Of a stretch of DNA of 64,000 nucleotides, positions 8,854 to 16,542 are shown one piece after another. The first letter of the stretch is position 1, and each line of letters starts with the position of its first letter. The position numbers and the translations under genes are program-made. The notes beneath the pieces were generated by a model that was not told the origin of the DNA, searched no databases, and saw only the letters and a program-made list of their open reading frames with translations. Location: the NCBI RefSeq assembly GCF_009498275.1, contig NZ_CP045643.1, positions 2,232,001 through 2,296,000 on the forward strand, read 5' to 3'. This DNA is from Streptomyces fagopyri (lineage in GTDB: Bacteria; Actinomycetota; Actinomycetes; Streptomycetales; Streptomycetaceae).

Positions 8854-9954
8854 ATGACCCCTGTGGGCACCGAGCTCTCGGACCGCGTCCTGGGGGGCTG
8901 GCTGGGCCGGATCGCGGGCAACATGCTCGGCAAACCGGTCGAGCAGGGCGACCACTGGACGCGGGACCGCATCGACCGCTATCTGCGCCGGACCGCGGCC
9001 CTGCCGCTCACCGACTACCTTCCCGGACCGGCCGACAGCGACCAGGGCGAGGGCGACGAGTTCGCGCTGCGGCCCGAGTGGCGGCAGTGCGTGCGCGGCC
9101 GTATCCACGGCAGTTGCCGGGACGACGACGTCGACTACGCGATCCTCGGCCTCGACCTCCTGGAGACGCACGGCTTCGGCTTCAGCACCGAGCAGGTCGG
9201 CGACCTGTGGCTGCTGCGGCTGCCCTACCTGCAGACGTTCACCGCGGAACGGGCGGCGTACCGCAACCTCGCCAACGGCATCAAACCGCTTCTCACGGCC
9301 ACCTACGACAACCCGTACCAGGAGTGGATCGGCGCCCTGATCCGCGCCGACATCTACGGGTGGACCTGTCCGGGGATGCCGCGCCGGGCGGCCTCCCTGG
9401 CCCGCAGGGACGCCGTGCTGTCCCACACCGGCAACGGCGTGTACGGCGCCATGTGGGCGGCGGCGCTGGTCTCCGCCGCCTTCACCGCGACCACCGTGCG
9501 GCAGGCGCTCGACACCGCGCTGACCGTCATCCCCGCGAGCAGCCGCCTCGCCCGCACCGTGCGCCGGGTGCTCACGCTCCACGAGACCCGGATGACCTGG
9601 GAGGACACGCTGAGCACGGTGTCCGAGGAGACCTCCGGGCTCGGCTGGATCCATACGATCCCGAACGCCGCCGTTCTCACGGCCGGGCTCCTGTACGGCG
9701 ACGGGGACTTCACCCGCACCATCACGCTGACCGTCCGCGGCGGCCTGGACACCGACTCGAACGGGGCGACGGCGGGCTCGGTCGCCGGGGTCCTGTGCGG
9801 GGCCGGGGCCGTTCCCGCACAGTGGAAGGACCCCTTGGAGGACACGGTGCGCAGCGCGGTGTTCGGCTTCGACGGTGTACGGATCAGCGAACTGGCCGCG
9901 CGCACGGTCGCGCTCGCGGAGGCCGGAGCCGGGACGGCGGCGGTCCCCTCCTGA
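8854..9954 (+). CDS. ADP-ribosylglycohydrolase (DraG-like) family protein
   Basis: Protein of 366 residues with the ADP_ribosyl_GH fold marks: RVLGGWLGRIAGNMLGKPVE at the N terminus, the metal-binding DDDVDYAILGLDLLE near residue 90 and the late RGGLDTDSNGATAGSVAG near residue 310. The two Asp-rich motifs normally bind two magnesium ions that cleave ADP-ribose from proteins or small molecules. The substrate is unknown. It is transcribed divergently from glycerate kinase. The ATG at 8854 has only a weak ribosome site. Confidence 0.88.
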   Translation: MTPVGTELSDRVLGGWLGRIAGNMLGKPVEQGDHWTRDRIDRYLRRTAALPLTDYLPGPADSDQGEGDEFALRPEWRQCVRGRIHGSCRDDDVDYAILGLDLLETHGFGFSTEQVGDLWLLRLPYLQTFTAERAAYRNLANGIKPLLTATYDNPYQEWIGALIRADIYGWTCPGMPRRAASLARRDAVLSHTGNGVYGAMWAAALVSAAFTATTVRQALDTALTVIPASSRLARTVRRVLTLHETRMTWEDTLSTVSEETSGLGWIHTIPNAAVLTAGLLYGDGDFTRTITLTVRGGLDTDSNGATAGSVAGVLCGAGAVPAQWKDPLEDTVRSAVFGFDGVRISELAARTVALAEAGAGTAAVPS

Positions 9955-10097
9955 CGGGCGGGCGTCCGTGCCGTTCCTCCCGCCCACGTGTCGTCCCCTT
10001 CGGTACCCGTCCGGCTCCGAAACGGGCGACGGCGGCCCCGGCCGAACCGGTCACCGCGTACGGGGGGACGGGCACGCGGGCTGGTTACGCTTCACGG

Positions 10098-10589
10098 ATG
10101 ACCACTCCGGACTTCGCCACGTACATCGCGGGTCTGCCCCGCGTCCTCGCCGGTGCCGCCGCGCTCTTCCGCGACACGGACGGCCGGATCCTGCTCGTCG
10201 AGCCCAACTACCGCGAGGGGTGGGCCCTTCCGGGCGGCACCGTCGAGTCGGACGACGGGGAGACCCCGCGCCAGGGTGCCCGTCGCGAGACCGCCGAGGA
10301 GATCGGCCTCGACATCGAACCGGGCCGGCTGCTGGCGGTCGACTGGGTGCACGGGGCCGGACGGCCCCCGCTGGTCGCCTATCTGTACGACGGTGGAGTC
10401 CTCGACGAGGGACAGCTCAAGGCGATCCGGTTGCAGGAGGAGGAGTTGCTGTCGTGGCGGCTGGTCCCGCGCGACGAACTGCCCGAACATCTGCCGGGCT
10501 CGCTCGGCCGCCGGGTCCTGGTCGCGCTCGACGTCCTGTCCGAGGGCTCGGGAACGGCGGAGCTGGAGAACGGCCACCGGGTGGGCTAG
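10098..10589 (+). CDS. Nudix hydrolase
   Basis: Small cytoplasmic hydrolase of 163 residues for nucleoside-diphosphate-linked substrates. The Nudix box reads GGTVESDDGE, then TPRQGAR, then RETAEEIGL. The core REUXEEXGU part is intact, but the first spacer (G to E) is two residues longer than the usual five. The specificity cannot be read from sequence. An open frame without a stop precedes it, but ATG 10098 is the first start that gives a Nudix-sized protein. It lies 143 bases after the ADP-ribosylglycohydrolase gene on the same strand. Confidence 0.88.
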   Translation: MTTPDFATYIAGLPRVLAGAAALFRDTDGRILLVEPNYREGWALPGGTVESDDGETPRQGARRETAEEIGLDIEPGRLLAVDWVHGAGRPPLVAYLYDGGVLDEGQLKAIRLQEEELLSWRLVPRDELPEHLPGSLGRRVLVALDVLSEGSGTAELENGHRVG

Positions 10590-10742
10590 CGGACGGGCCG
10601 GGTCGCACCGGACACGCGGGCGGCGGTGCGGGCGGGCGGGCCGGTGACCGGGGCCGCCGACAGGGCTCACCGACCGGCGGCCGAGGCGGGTGTTCCGGTC
10701 GTCAGGTGCGATCGGACCGGTCCGCCGACGGGCACGCGACGC

Positions 10743-10784
10743 GACGACGCCCGTACCCGCGAAGCCGCGGGTACGGGCGTCGTC
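10743..10784. terminator. bidirectional terminator, 19-bp perfect stem
   Basis: A perfect 19-bp stem (10743-10761 and 10766-10784) with a 4-base loop lies between the convergent Nudix and DUF1996 genes, 27 bases before the DUF1996 stop codon. Confidence 0.9.
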
Positions 10785-10810
10785 CTGGTCGGTCGCTCAG
10801 GAGGACCGGG

Positions 10811-12967
10811 TCACACGGCGCTGCGCCTGATCCGGCGCAGGAGCACCAGGCCCGCGATCACGAGCACCCCGCCGCCCGCGGCCGGCCACAGGGTCGTGCC
10901 CGTCTCGGCCAGGTCGCCGGTCGCGACCGTCTGCGGTTCGGTCTGCCCCTGGGCCTGTGACGACACCTGCGCGGCCGGGGTGTCCCCGCTCGTGGCCGGG
11001 GTCTGCCCGGTGTCCGCCGCGCCGCCCTGGTTCGCCGCGGGCGCGTCGTTCCCGGCGGCCGGGGTCGTCGTGTCCGCCTTGGGCACGACTCCGCCCTGGT
11101 CATCGCCCGAGCCACCCTTGTCCGGTTCGGAACCGCGCGTGGTGGCCGGGGGCTTCGGCCGCTGCGTCGCCGCGGGGGTACCGGGGTCGGCGCCGCCGTC
11201 ACCACCGGAGGTGGGGTCGGCACTCGGGGTCGGGGCGTCCTTCGACGGCTCACCGGAACCGCCGCCGCCGTTCCCGCCGTTACCACCGTTACCACCGGCG
11301 CCACCGGCATTGCCGCCGGCACCGCCGTTGCCGTTGTCCCCGCCGGCGCCACCGTTACCGCCGGCACCGCCGTTGCCGTTGTCTCCGCCGTTGCCATCAT
11401 TGCCGCCGGCGCCACCGTTGCCGTTGTCGCCGCCACCGTTGCCGACACCGTCGACGCACTTCTGACCGGTGTTGATGCAGTCCACCATCTCGCGCATCAG
11501 CTTCGCGTCGAAGACGTTGATGAAGTCGTCGTGGTCGGTGATGGCCTTGTGCAGCTGCTCGGGGAACCCGTCGACGGCGTACGGGTTCTTCACCTGGCCG
11601 TTCTCCAGGGTCGGCCGCGGAACGTCGTAGACCAGCCGCATCGACAGCTGCGGAATCGCCTTGAAACCGTTCGCGCAGTTACCGGCCGCGTCGGCGAAGG
11701 CCACGTGCGTACGGTGGTTGGCGCTGTCGATGTTCTGGCCGTCCCAGCAGCTCTGGAAGGCGAACTTCCGTATCACGCTGGCACCCTGGGGACAGATCGG
11801 GTACTTGTCCGTCAGCTGCACCTTGTCCTCGAAGCCGGTGCAGCTCCAGTGCGCGTTGGCGTTCGCGGGGCCGTTGACGAACGCCTTCGCGTCGCCGGTG
11901 ATGATGCGCAGGAACGTCGGCATCTCGACGACCTTGCTCTGCGGGCTGCCCACGAACTCGATCTGGGCCTCCTTCGCCTGCAGGACCTTGCCGACGTTGC
12001 CCTCCAGGCCACCGCCGTTCCTGTCGGCGTCGAACTCCTGCGTGCCGTCCTGCACGCGGAGCACCGGCCAGTAGTACGTGGACTTGTCGCCCTGGTTCTT
12101 GCACGTCGTCTCGCCCTTGGCGAGGTCGTCGTTGCTGGCGAACGCGTCGTTCGACTGGTTGCCGACGTAGTCGTGCAGGTGGTGTGCGCCGTTGGCGACA
12201 CCGGGGGCGACGATCACGTTGTCGGTGTTGAACTTCTTGTTGGCGTTCACACCGCACGTGGTCGTGAACGTACCGGTGGAGGCGTCGCCGCCGTTGCCCG
12301 GCTTCTGCGGCACGTTCGGCTGGACGGTCGTGATGTCCACGAAGTCCGCGGCGACAGGCCCGCTGACGGGCGCCGCGCCGCCGCCCTGCTGGCCGTTGTT
12401 CTGCTGGCCGTTGCCGTTCTGCTGCTGGCCACCGCCGTTGTCGCCCTGCTGCTGTCCGCCGCCGTTCTGGTCACCGGCGTTGTTCTGGGCCGGGGTGGCG
12501 GGAACCGCGGTGCAGGTGGCGACACCGTCGAGCATGGCCGGCGGTTCGGCGCCCGCGTTCTTGAAACCGATCTTGATGCGGTCGATGACCGCGGCCCGCT
12601 TCTCCTTCAGCGGACCGAGGACCGCGTTCTGCACGAAGCTCGGGTCCTGCGTCTGGGCCTGCTCCGCCGAGGCGAGGCGTGCGTACGCCTCGGAGATCTG
12701 CTGGTCGAGGAGGGCGAGTTGCTTGTCGACCTCCGCCTTCGCGGCCTCCGGCACCTCCGTGAGCTTGCTGCCCACGTCCGGACAGTCGATCGTGGCGGCG
12801 CCCGCCGCCTTGGTCTCGTTCTGCTGCCCGGACGCACCGCCCCAGCTCTCGGTGGCTGACGCGTAGACATTGACCGCTACCAGCCCTCCTCCGCCCAATA
12901 TCAGCGCGGCTGCGGCAAATGTCGCACGCCGTGCCCCTGTGGGGCGTCTGCGCGTGTTCCGTCTCAC
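10811..12967 (-). CDS. secreted DUF1996 protein with glycine-rich linker and LAETG cell-wall sorting signal
   Basis: Surface protein of 718 residues. The N terminus is an Arg-rich signal peptide, followed by a helical segment to about residue 165, a Gln/Asn/Gly-rich linker, then a DUF1996-like domain (about 205-500) with [10 protein letters not shown] and the region around HWSC and SCWDGQNID. After this come a long Gly/Asn repeat region, a Pro/Thr/Ala/Gly stalk, LAETG at residues 686-690, a hydrophobic segment and an RRIRR tail. LAETG plus membrane span plus basic tail is the class E sortase signal of actinomycetes, so covalent anchoring to peptidoglycan is expected. GTG 12967 has AGGAG eight bases upstream. 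Confidence 0.9.
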   Translation of the reverse strand: MRRNTRRRPTGARRATFAAAALILGGGGLVAVNVYASATESWGGASGQQNETKAAGAATIDCPDVGSKLTEVPEAAKAEVDKQLALLDQQISEAYARLASAEQAQTQDPSFVQNAVLGPLKEKRAAVIDRIKIGFKNAGAEPPAMLDGVATCTAVPATPAQNNAGDQNGGGQQQGDNGGGQQQNGNGQQNNGQQGGGAAPVSGPVAADFVDITTVQPNVPQKPGNGGDASTGTFTTTCGVNANKKFNTDNVIVAPGVANGAHHLHDYVGNQSNDAFASNDDLAKGETTCKNQGDKSTYYWPVLRVQDGTQEFDADRNGGGLEGNVGKVLQAKEAQIEFVGSPQSKVVEMPTFLRIITGDAKAFVNGPANANAHWSCTGFEDKVQLTDKYPICPQGASVIRKFAFQSCWDGQNIDSANHRTHVAFADAAGNCANGFKAIPQLSMRLVYDVPRPTLENGQVKNPYAVDGFPEQLHKAITDHDDFINVFDAKLMREMVDCINTGQKCVDGVGNGGGDNGNGGAGGNDGNGGDNGNGGAGGNGGAGGDNGNGGAGGNAGGAGGNGGNGGNGGGGSGEPSKDAPTPSADPTSGGDGGADPGTPAATQRPKPPATTRGSEPDKGGSGDDQGGVVPKADTTTPAAGNDAPAANQGGAADTGQTPATSGDTPAAQVSSQAQGQTEPQTVATGDLAETGTTLWPAAGGGVLVIAGLVLLRRIRRSAV
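11261..11450 (-). repeat. in-frame Gly/Asn-rich tandem repeat inside the DUF1996 gene
   Basis: About 190 bases encode reiterated GGNGG, GGAGGN and [10 protein letters not shown] blocks. This is a degenerate tandem coding repeat that forms a flexible stalk between the globular domain and the wall anchor. The number of blocks is likely to vary between strains. Confidence 0.85.
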
Positions 12968-13175
12968 GTGTGTACTCCTACGCCTCGTAACAGGCCCGGC
13001 ATGGAAATCCCCCCTGCCATACGTAGAGGGACCCAGGGGCGTTCAAGTGCCCCAGGAATTCACAGCGGTCTCATACCCGATGACCCATGGATCACGGCCT
13101 CGCGGCCCCGTGACCCCTCGCTCCGGGGCACCTTATATCCACTCGCACCGGCCGGACGGGCGCCCTGCCCTCGGC

Positions 13176-13241
13176 ATCACGACCAAGCCTCTCGTCGCCG
13201 TCCTCAGTGGTGCGGGCATCTCCACCGACGAGGGGATTCCG
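13176..13241 (+). pseudogene. N-terminal remnant of a Sir2-type NAD-dependent deacetylase
   Basis: Reading from 13176, the sequence gives ITTKPLVAVLSGAGISTDEG followed by IP, which is the start of a sirtuin (NAD-binding GAGISTDSGIP motif). Homology stops at 13241: the next residues are STYPAYRR instead of the expected DYRGP. The codon where a start would be expected is ATC, so initiation may also be lost. The C-terminal part of the same kind of gene resumes at about 15601 in the same orientation, so this looks like one gene split and partly deleted by the intervening cassette. Confidence 0.8.
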
Positions 13242-13419
13242 TCAACGTATCCCGCGTACCGGCGGAGGCGGCAGCGACGATGGACCTCGCCCGCATACGG
13301 CACGTCAGGGCGGAGCGACGTGCCGTCACTCCGCAAAGACGTGACGAGGTTTCGGTAAAGCCCCCCCAATGGCATGATCGACTGGCTGTTCGGGACAACG
13401 AGCTGGAGGGGGAACGGAG

Positions 13420-13869
13420 TTGTCTTTCGATGAGGAGTGGGCCCGGTTGAAGGCCGACGCCCTGGCGCGCGGGTCGACCGGCATGCAGATCGACCAGCTT
13501 CCGGCCGACGCGAGCGGTGGCCCCGGCGCACCGGTCGCCGGGAGTCTGGTGGCCAAGACCGACTCGATCAACGGCAACGCGAATCTGCTGATCGAAATAG
13601 CGGGCTTCCTCCAGGAGGGCCGGCCCGACGCCGAACTCACCACCATGGCCCGGGAGCCTCGAACACACGAGGACGTCGCCAGGCAGGTGGCCCGGTTCGC
13701 CGGATTCGCGGATGACCAGTACCTCGACGCGGTCGCTCTCCTCGCGGCACTCTCCACCCGCCTGCGGACAGTCGGCAGCGACTTCGTGAAGATCGACGAC
13801 GACACGGCACAGCGCTTCCTCGACGACATGTTGCGCTACGGCCAGTACGTCGCTCCGGAGGCACGATGA
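13420..13869 (+). CDS. small WXG100-like / type VII secretion-associated protein
   Basis: Protein of 149 residues starting SFDEEWARLKADA, with a Gly/Pro loop (ASGGPGAP) around residue 35 and then helical sequence. This architecture, a short EEW-type start followed by a largely helical chain and a partner gene directly downstream, is common for streptomycete ESX/type VII-associated proteins. No canonical WXG is present, so the assignment is tentative. The start is TTG 13420 with GGAGGGGG upstream. Its stop overlaps the next start in ATGA, so the two are translationally coupled. No function beyond likely partnering with the next protein can be stated. Confidence 0.7.
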   Translation: MSFDEEWARLKADALARGSTGMQIDQLPADASGGPGAPVAGSLVAKTDSINGNANLLIEIAGFLQEGRPDAELTTMAREPRTHEDVARQVARFAGFADDQYLDAVALLAALSTRLRTVGSDFVKIDDDTAQRFLDDMLRYGQYVAPEAR

Positions 13870-15254
13870 GCGGCGGGATCAGCCACCGCAAGGACGTTGA
13901 ATATCTGGAGGGCTGCAACCCGCCCCTCGTCGAGCGGAACGCGGACGAGTTCAAGCGCCTGCACGACATGCTCGTGGCGGTCGACCCGTCCGCCGAGCGA
14001 GCCGAGAAGCACACCCAGTGGAAGAGCGAAGGCAGCCGGCACTACGAAGCCCGGCTCACCGAGGCGCGCAAGCTGCTCACGCAGCTCGCCGAGGGTTACC
14101 ACAAGGCCGCCGGCGCCCTGAGCGATTACGCGTTCGCCCTGGAGGTCGCCAAGGCGCACTACTCCAACGGCAAGGCGAACGAGCAGTCCCTCGCAAACCT
14201 GATCCACACCAAGGGCACGGCGATCACCCGTGAGGCCCAGGAGGCTGAGCCGATGCGCCAGTGGGAGGACATGCGGGCCACCACCGGCGTCATGGACTTC
14301 TTCGCCGAACTCACCATGGATGTCGACGACATCCGCGACGACGCGAACCGGCTGCACGACGCCGCCGGCGGCGATTTCCATCTGGCGAAGGCCACAGAAC
14401 ACGAGGCACGGGAGATCTGCGTCCACCAGCTCAAGCAGGCGTACGACCTGCTGCCGGACTTCCGCATGGGCTTCGTTCAACGCGTCGACATCGTCTCGGC
14501 GATCGCGGACTTGCGGCGAGAGGCAGCCGAGGCGCGCACGAATCCGCTGACCCGTCTGCCCGGCAGCGGACCCAAGCAGGACCACTACCCCATCGCCGGG
14601 AACGACATCGTCTCCCCGACGCTGCGCGACATCCGCCTCGCGGTCGCCAACCTCCCCGGGGCGAAGGACAGTTACTGGAGTCCGCCCTCCAACGCCCAGG
14701 AGCGCGCCGACTGGATCGCGGCGAACAAGGACATCATCAAGGCGGCGGCACAGAACTCGGGGCTCCCGCCGGACATGGTCGCCGGTATCGCATGGCAGGA
14801 GATCGGCGGACAGCCGGGCATCCTGGACGACATCACCGACACCATCCGCGAACAGGCTGACTCCCCACTCAGTCCGATCGCCCCCGAGAGCCTTCCCTGG
14901 CGTCTCGGCGGCGATCCCGACAACACGTCCATGGGGCCCATTGCCATCCAGGTGCGACGCGGCGCCGAGGTCCTCGGCTACGACCCCGACCACCTCACCG
15001 ACCAGCAGCGCAGCATGGTGGAGGATTCTCTCCAGGACCCTGCGCAGAACATCTTCATCGCCTCGGAGTACCTGGCCCAACTCAAGGCGGAGAGCGAGTT
15101 CGCCAACGTGCCCGCGGAGGAGATGACGCCGGCCCAGTATCAGGAGCTCGCCGCGCGTTACAACGGTGGCCCGTACTGGCGGACCGGCGACGCCCAGGCC
15201 TACGGGCGTGGCTTTACGAACAATCTGGACGAGGCAAGGAACGCACTGCGCTGA
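13866..15254 (+). CDS. large helical protein with lytic-transglycosylase-like C-terminal domain, putative type VII secretion substrate
   Basis: Protein of 462 residues without signal peptide. Residues 1-220 are helical and resemble WXG100/LXG-type export domains. The C-terminal part (about 270-460) has the order of motifs of a goose-lysozyme/SLT fold: GIAWQEIGGQPG (candidate catalytic Glu), SMGPIAIQV (the usual SxGxxQ-like strand), IFIASEYLAQL, and ELAARYNGG (the AYNaG-type motif). It would cleave or remodel peptidoglycan, either as an effector or to open the wall for a secretion system. It overlaps both neighbours by one to four bases, so the three genes form one unit. Family-level certainty is moderate. 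Confidence 0.75.
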   Translation: MSGGISHRKDVEYLEGCNPPLVERNADEFKRLHDMLVAVDPSAERAEKHTQWKSEGSRHYEARLTEARKLLTQLAEGYHKAAGALSDYAFALEVAKAHYSNGKANEQSLANLIHTKGTAITREAQEAEPMRQWEDMRATTGVMDFFAELTMDVDDIRDDANRLHDAAGGDFHLAKATEHEAREICVHQLKQAYDLLPDFRMGFVQRVDIVSAIADLRREAAEARTNPLTRLPGSGPKQDHYPIAGNDIVSPTLRDIRLAVANLPGAKDSYWSPPSNAQERADWIAANKDIIKAAAQNSGLPPDMVAGIAWQEIGGQPGILDDITDTIREQADSPLSPIAPESLPWRLGGDPDNTSMGPIAIQVRRGAEVLGYDPDHLTDQQRSMVEDSLQDPAQNIFIASEYLAQLKAESEFANVPAEEMTPAQYQELAARYNGGPYWRTGDAQAYGRGFTNNLDEARNALR

Positions 15255-15565
15255 TGACCAGCCCTTCCCACGTGGACAACGACCGCGGCTGCCTGCGCCT
15301 GGTCCTCGCCGTTCCACTGATCCTGCTCACCCTTGTCGCTGCGTACTTCTGCTGGACGGCACTGACCATCCGTCCGTCCGGGCCCTGGGACGACGACGCG
15401 TATGCCGGCATCGTTCTCTCGTGCGTCCTCACCATCGGGGCTGCCGGTGCGGTGGCAGTGCTGTGGCTGCTGCCGTCGGTACGACGGATCATGGGGTGGT
15501 GGTGGGTGGGCCCCGCCGTGCTGTTGGGTGTGATCGCAGCTGTCCGATGGGTGACGGGCGGTTAA
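15254..15565 (+). CDS. small three-helix membrane protein of the cassette
   Basis: Protein of 103 residues with three hydrophobic segments (about 15-35, 50-70 and 80-97) and a short charged N terminus. Its ATG shares the A of the upstream TGA, so it is translated with the transglycosylase-like gene. A small membrane protein directly after a wall-active exported protein could be an immunity protein or an anchor (inference). I do not recognise a named family. Confidence 0.7.
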   Translation: MTSPSHVDNDRGCLRLVLAVPLILLTLVAAYFCWTALTIRPSGPWDDDAYAGIVLSCVLTIGAAGAVAVLWLLPSVRRIMGWWWVGPAVLLGVIAAVRWVTGG

Positions 15566-15600
15566 GCCATCCAGCGCCGTCGCTGCGTCCACCTGCCCAT

Positions 15601-15888
15601 ATGCCGTTCGGCGAGCGGCTCGACCCCGTGGTGCTGGGCGAGGCCGCCGCCATCACCGAGGCGTGTGAGGTGTTCATCGCCGTCGGCAGCCGCCTCCGGG
15701 TCCAGCCGGCCGCCGGACTCGCGGGCGTCGCCGCCGACCACGGCGCGCGACTCGTCGTCGTCGACGCCGAGCCCACCCCCTACGACGACCGTGCCGCCGA
15801 GGTCGTACGGGAGCCGATCGGCACCGCCCTGCCCGCACTGCCGCGCCGGCTCCGCGAGACCGGTCCCTGGAACGGCGCCCGCCCCGCC
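15601..15888 (+). pseudogene. C-terminal remnant of the Sir2-type NAD-dependent deacetylase
   Basis: Reads PFGERLDPVVLGEAAAITEA, then CEVFIAVGSRLRVQPAAGLA, then VVDAEPTPYDDRA and EVVREPIGTALP. These are the late sirtuin motifs (FGERLDP, the VGSSLxVxPAA NAD-binding loop, and VVNAEPTPYD). The substrate and zinc regions that should come before are absent, and no start or ribosome site is evident. Together with 13176-13241 it leaves about 120 of roughly 240 sirtuin residues. The frame stays open past the expected end until 16095, so the original stop may also be lost. Confidence 0.82.
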
Positions 15889-15965
15889 CGAGCCGAACGG
15901 CGGCCCGGCGGCGGGAACTTGCCGCTCGCCGCACAACACCGGCCCGTACCGGCAGGGCGACTGCC

Positions 15966-16020
15966 CCCACGCCCCTGGGCGTGGGCGCAACGGGCGGGAC
16001 CCGTCGGTGACGCGTCCCGC
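15966..16020. terminator. two hairpins between the sir2 remnant and ogt
   Basis: A perfect 9-bp stem with a 2-base loop (15966-15974 and 15977-15985) is followed by a 7-bp stem (15994-16000 and 16014-16020). They lie in the convergent gap, nine bases before the ogt stop codon. The second probably terminates ogt; the first may be the old terminator of the sir2 gene. Confidence 0.65.
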
Positions 16021-16028
16021 CGGCCGGG

Positions 16029-16511
16029 TCAGAAGAGGGCGGAGCCCCGCTCGAAGTCCAGGAGGCGGCGCTTGCGGTCCAGGCCGCCGCCGTAGCCCGT
16101 GAGACTTCCGTCGGCGCCGACCACGCGATGGCAGGGCACGATGATGCCGACGGGATTCCTGCCGTTGGCGAGGCCCACCGCGCGGGAGGCCTTGGGGTTG
16201 CCGAGGGCGTCGGCGAGTTCACCGTACGAGCGGATCTCGCCGTAGGGGATGCGGACCAGTTGGTCCCAGACACTGCGCTGGAAGGGCGTGCCGGCCAGGC
16301 GCATCGGCAGGTCGAACTCCTTGAGGCCGCCCGCGAAATAGGCCGCCAGCTGACGCTTCGGCTCGGCCAGCAGGCTGTCGTCCCGCTCGCCGAAGTCCTC
16401 CTGGGGCGGGCGGTGCCGCTGGCCGACCATGTAGAGGCCGCACAGGAGGCCGTCGTCGGCGACAAGGGTGAGGGGGCCGTAGGGGCTGTCGGTGATCGTG
16501 TGTCGTTTCAC
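16029..16511 (-). CDS. ogt: methylated-DNA--protein-cysteine methyltransferase
   Basis: Suicide repair protein of 160 residues that transfers the methyl group from O6-methylguanine to its own cysteine. The active-site motif is IVPCHRVVG with the acceptor at Cys127, preceded by RIPYGEIRSYGELADALG and ANGRNPVGI, which are the DNA-binding and helix segments. The GTG at 16511 is preceded by GAGGA and lies 31 bases after the alkA stop, so the two are probably one transcript. The Ada-type sensor cysteines sit in the AlkA partner, not here. Confidence 0.93.
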   Translation of the reverse strand: MKRHTITDSPYGPLTLVADDGLLCGLYMVGQRHRPPQEDFGERDDSLLAEPKRQLAAYFAGGLKEFDLPMRLAGTPFQRSVWDQLVRIPYGEIRSYGELADALGNPKASRAVGLANGRNPVGIIVPCHRVVGADGSLTGYGGGLDRKRRLLDFERGSALF

Positions 16512-16542
16512 TGCGTGTCCTCGGTGCGGGCCCGTGACGGGC

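Noticed and set aside
13176..15888. Insertion sequence or integrative element as cause of the sir2 split
   Set aside because: No transposase, integrase, terminal inverted repeat or target duplication could be found at the two edges, so no mobile element is called.
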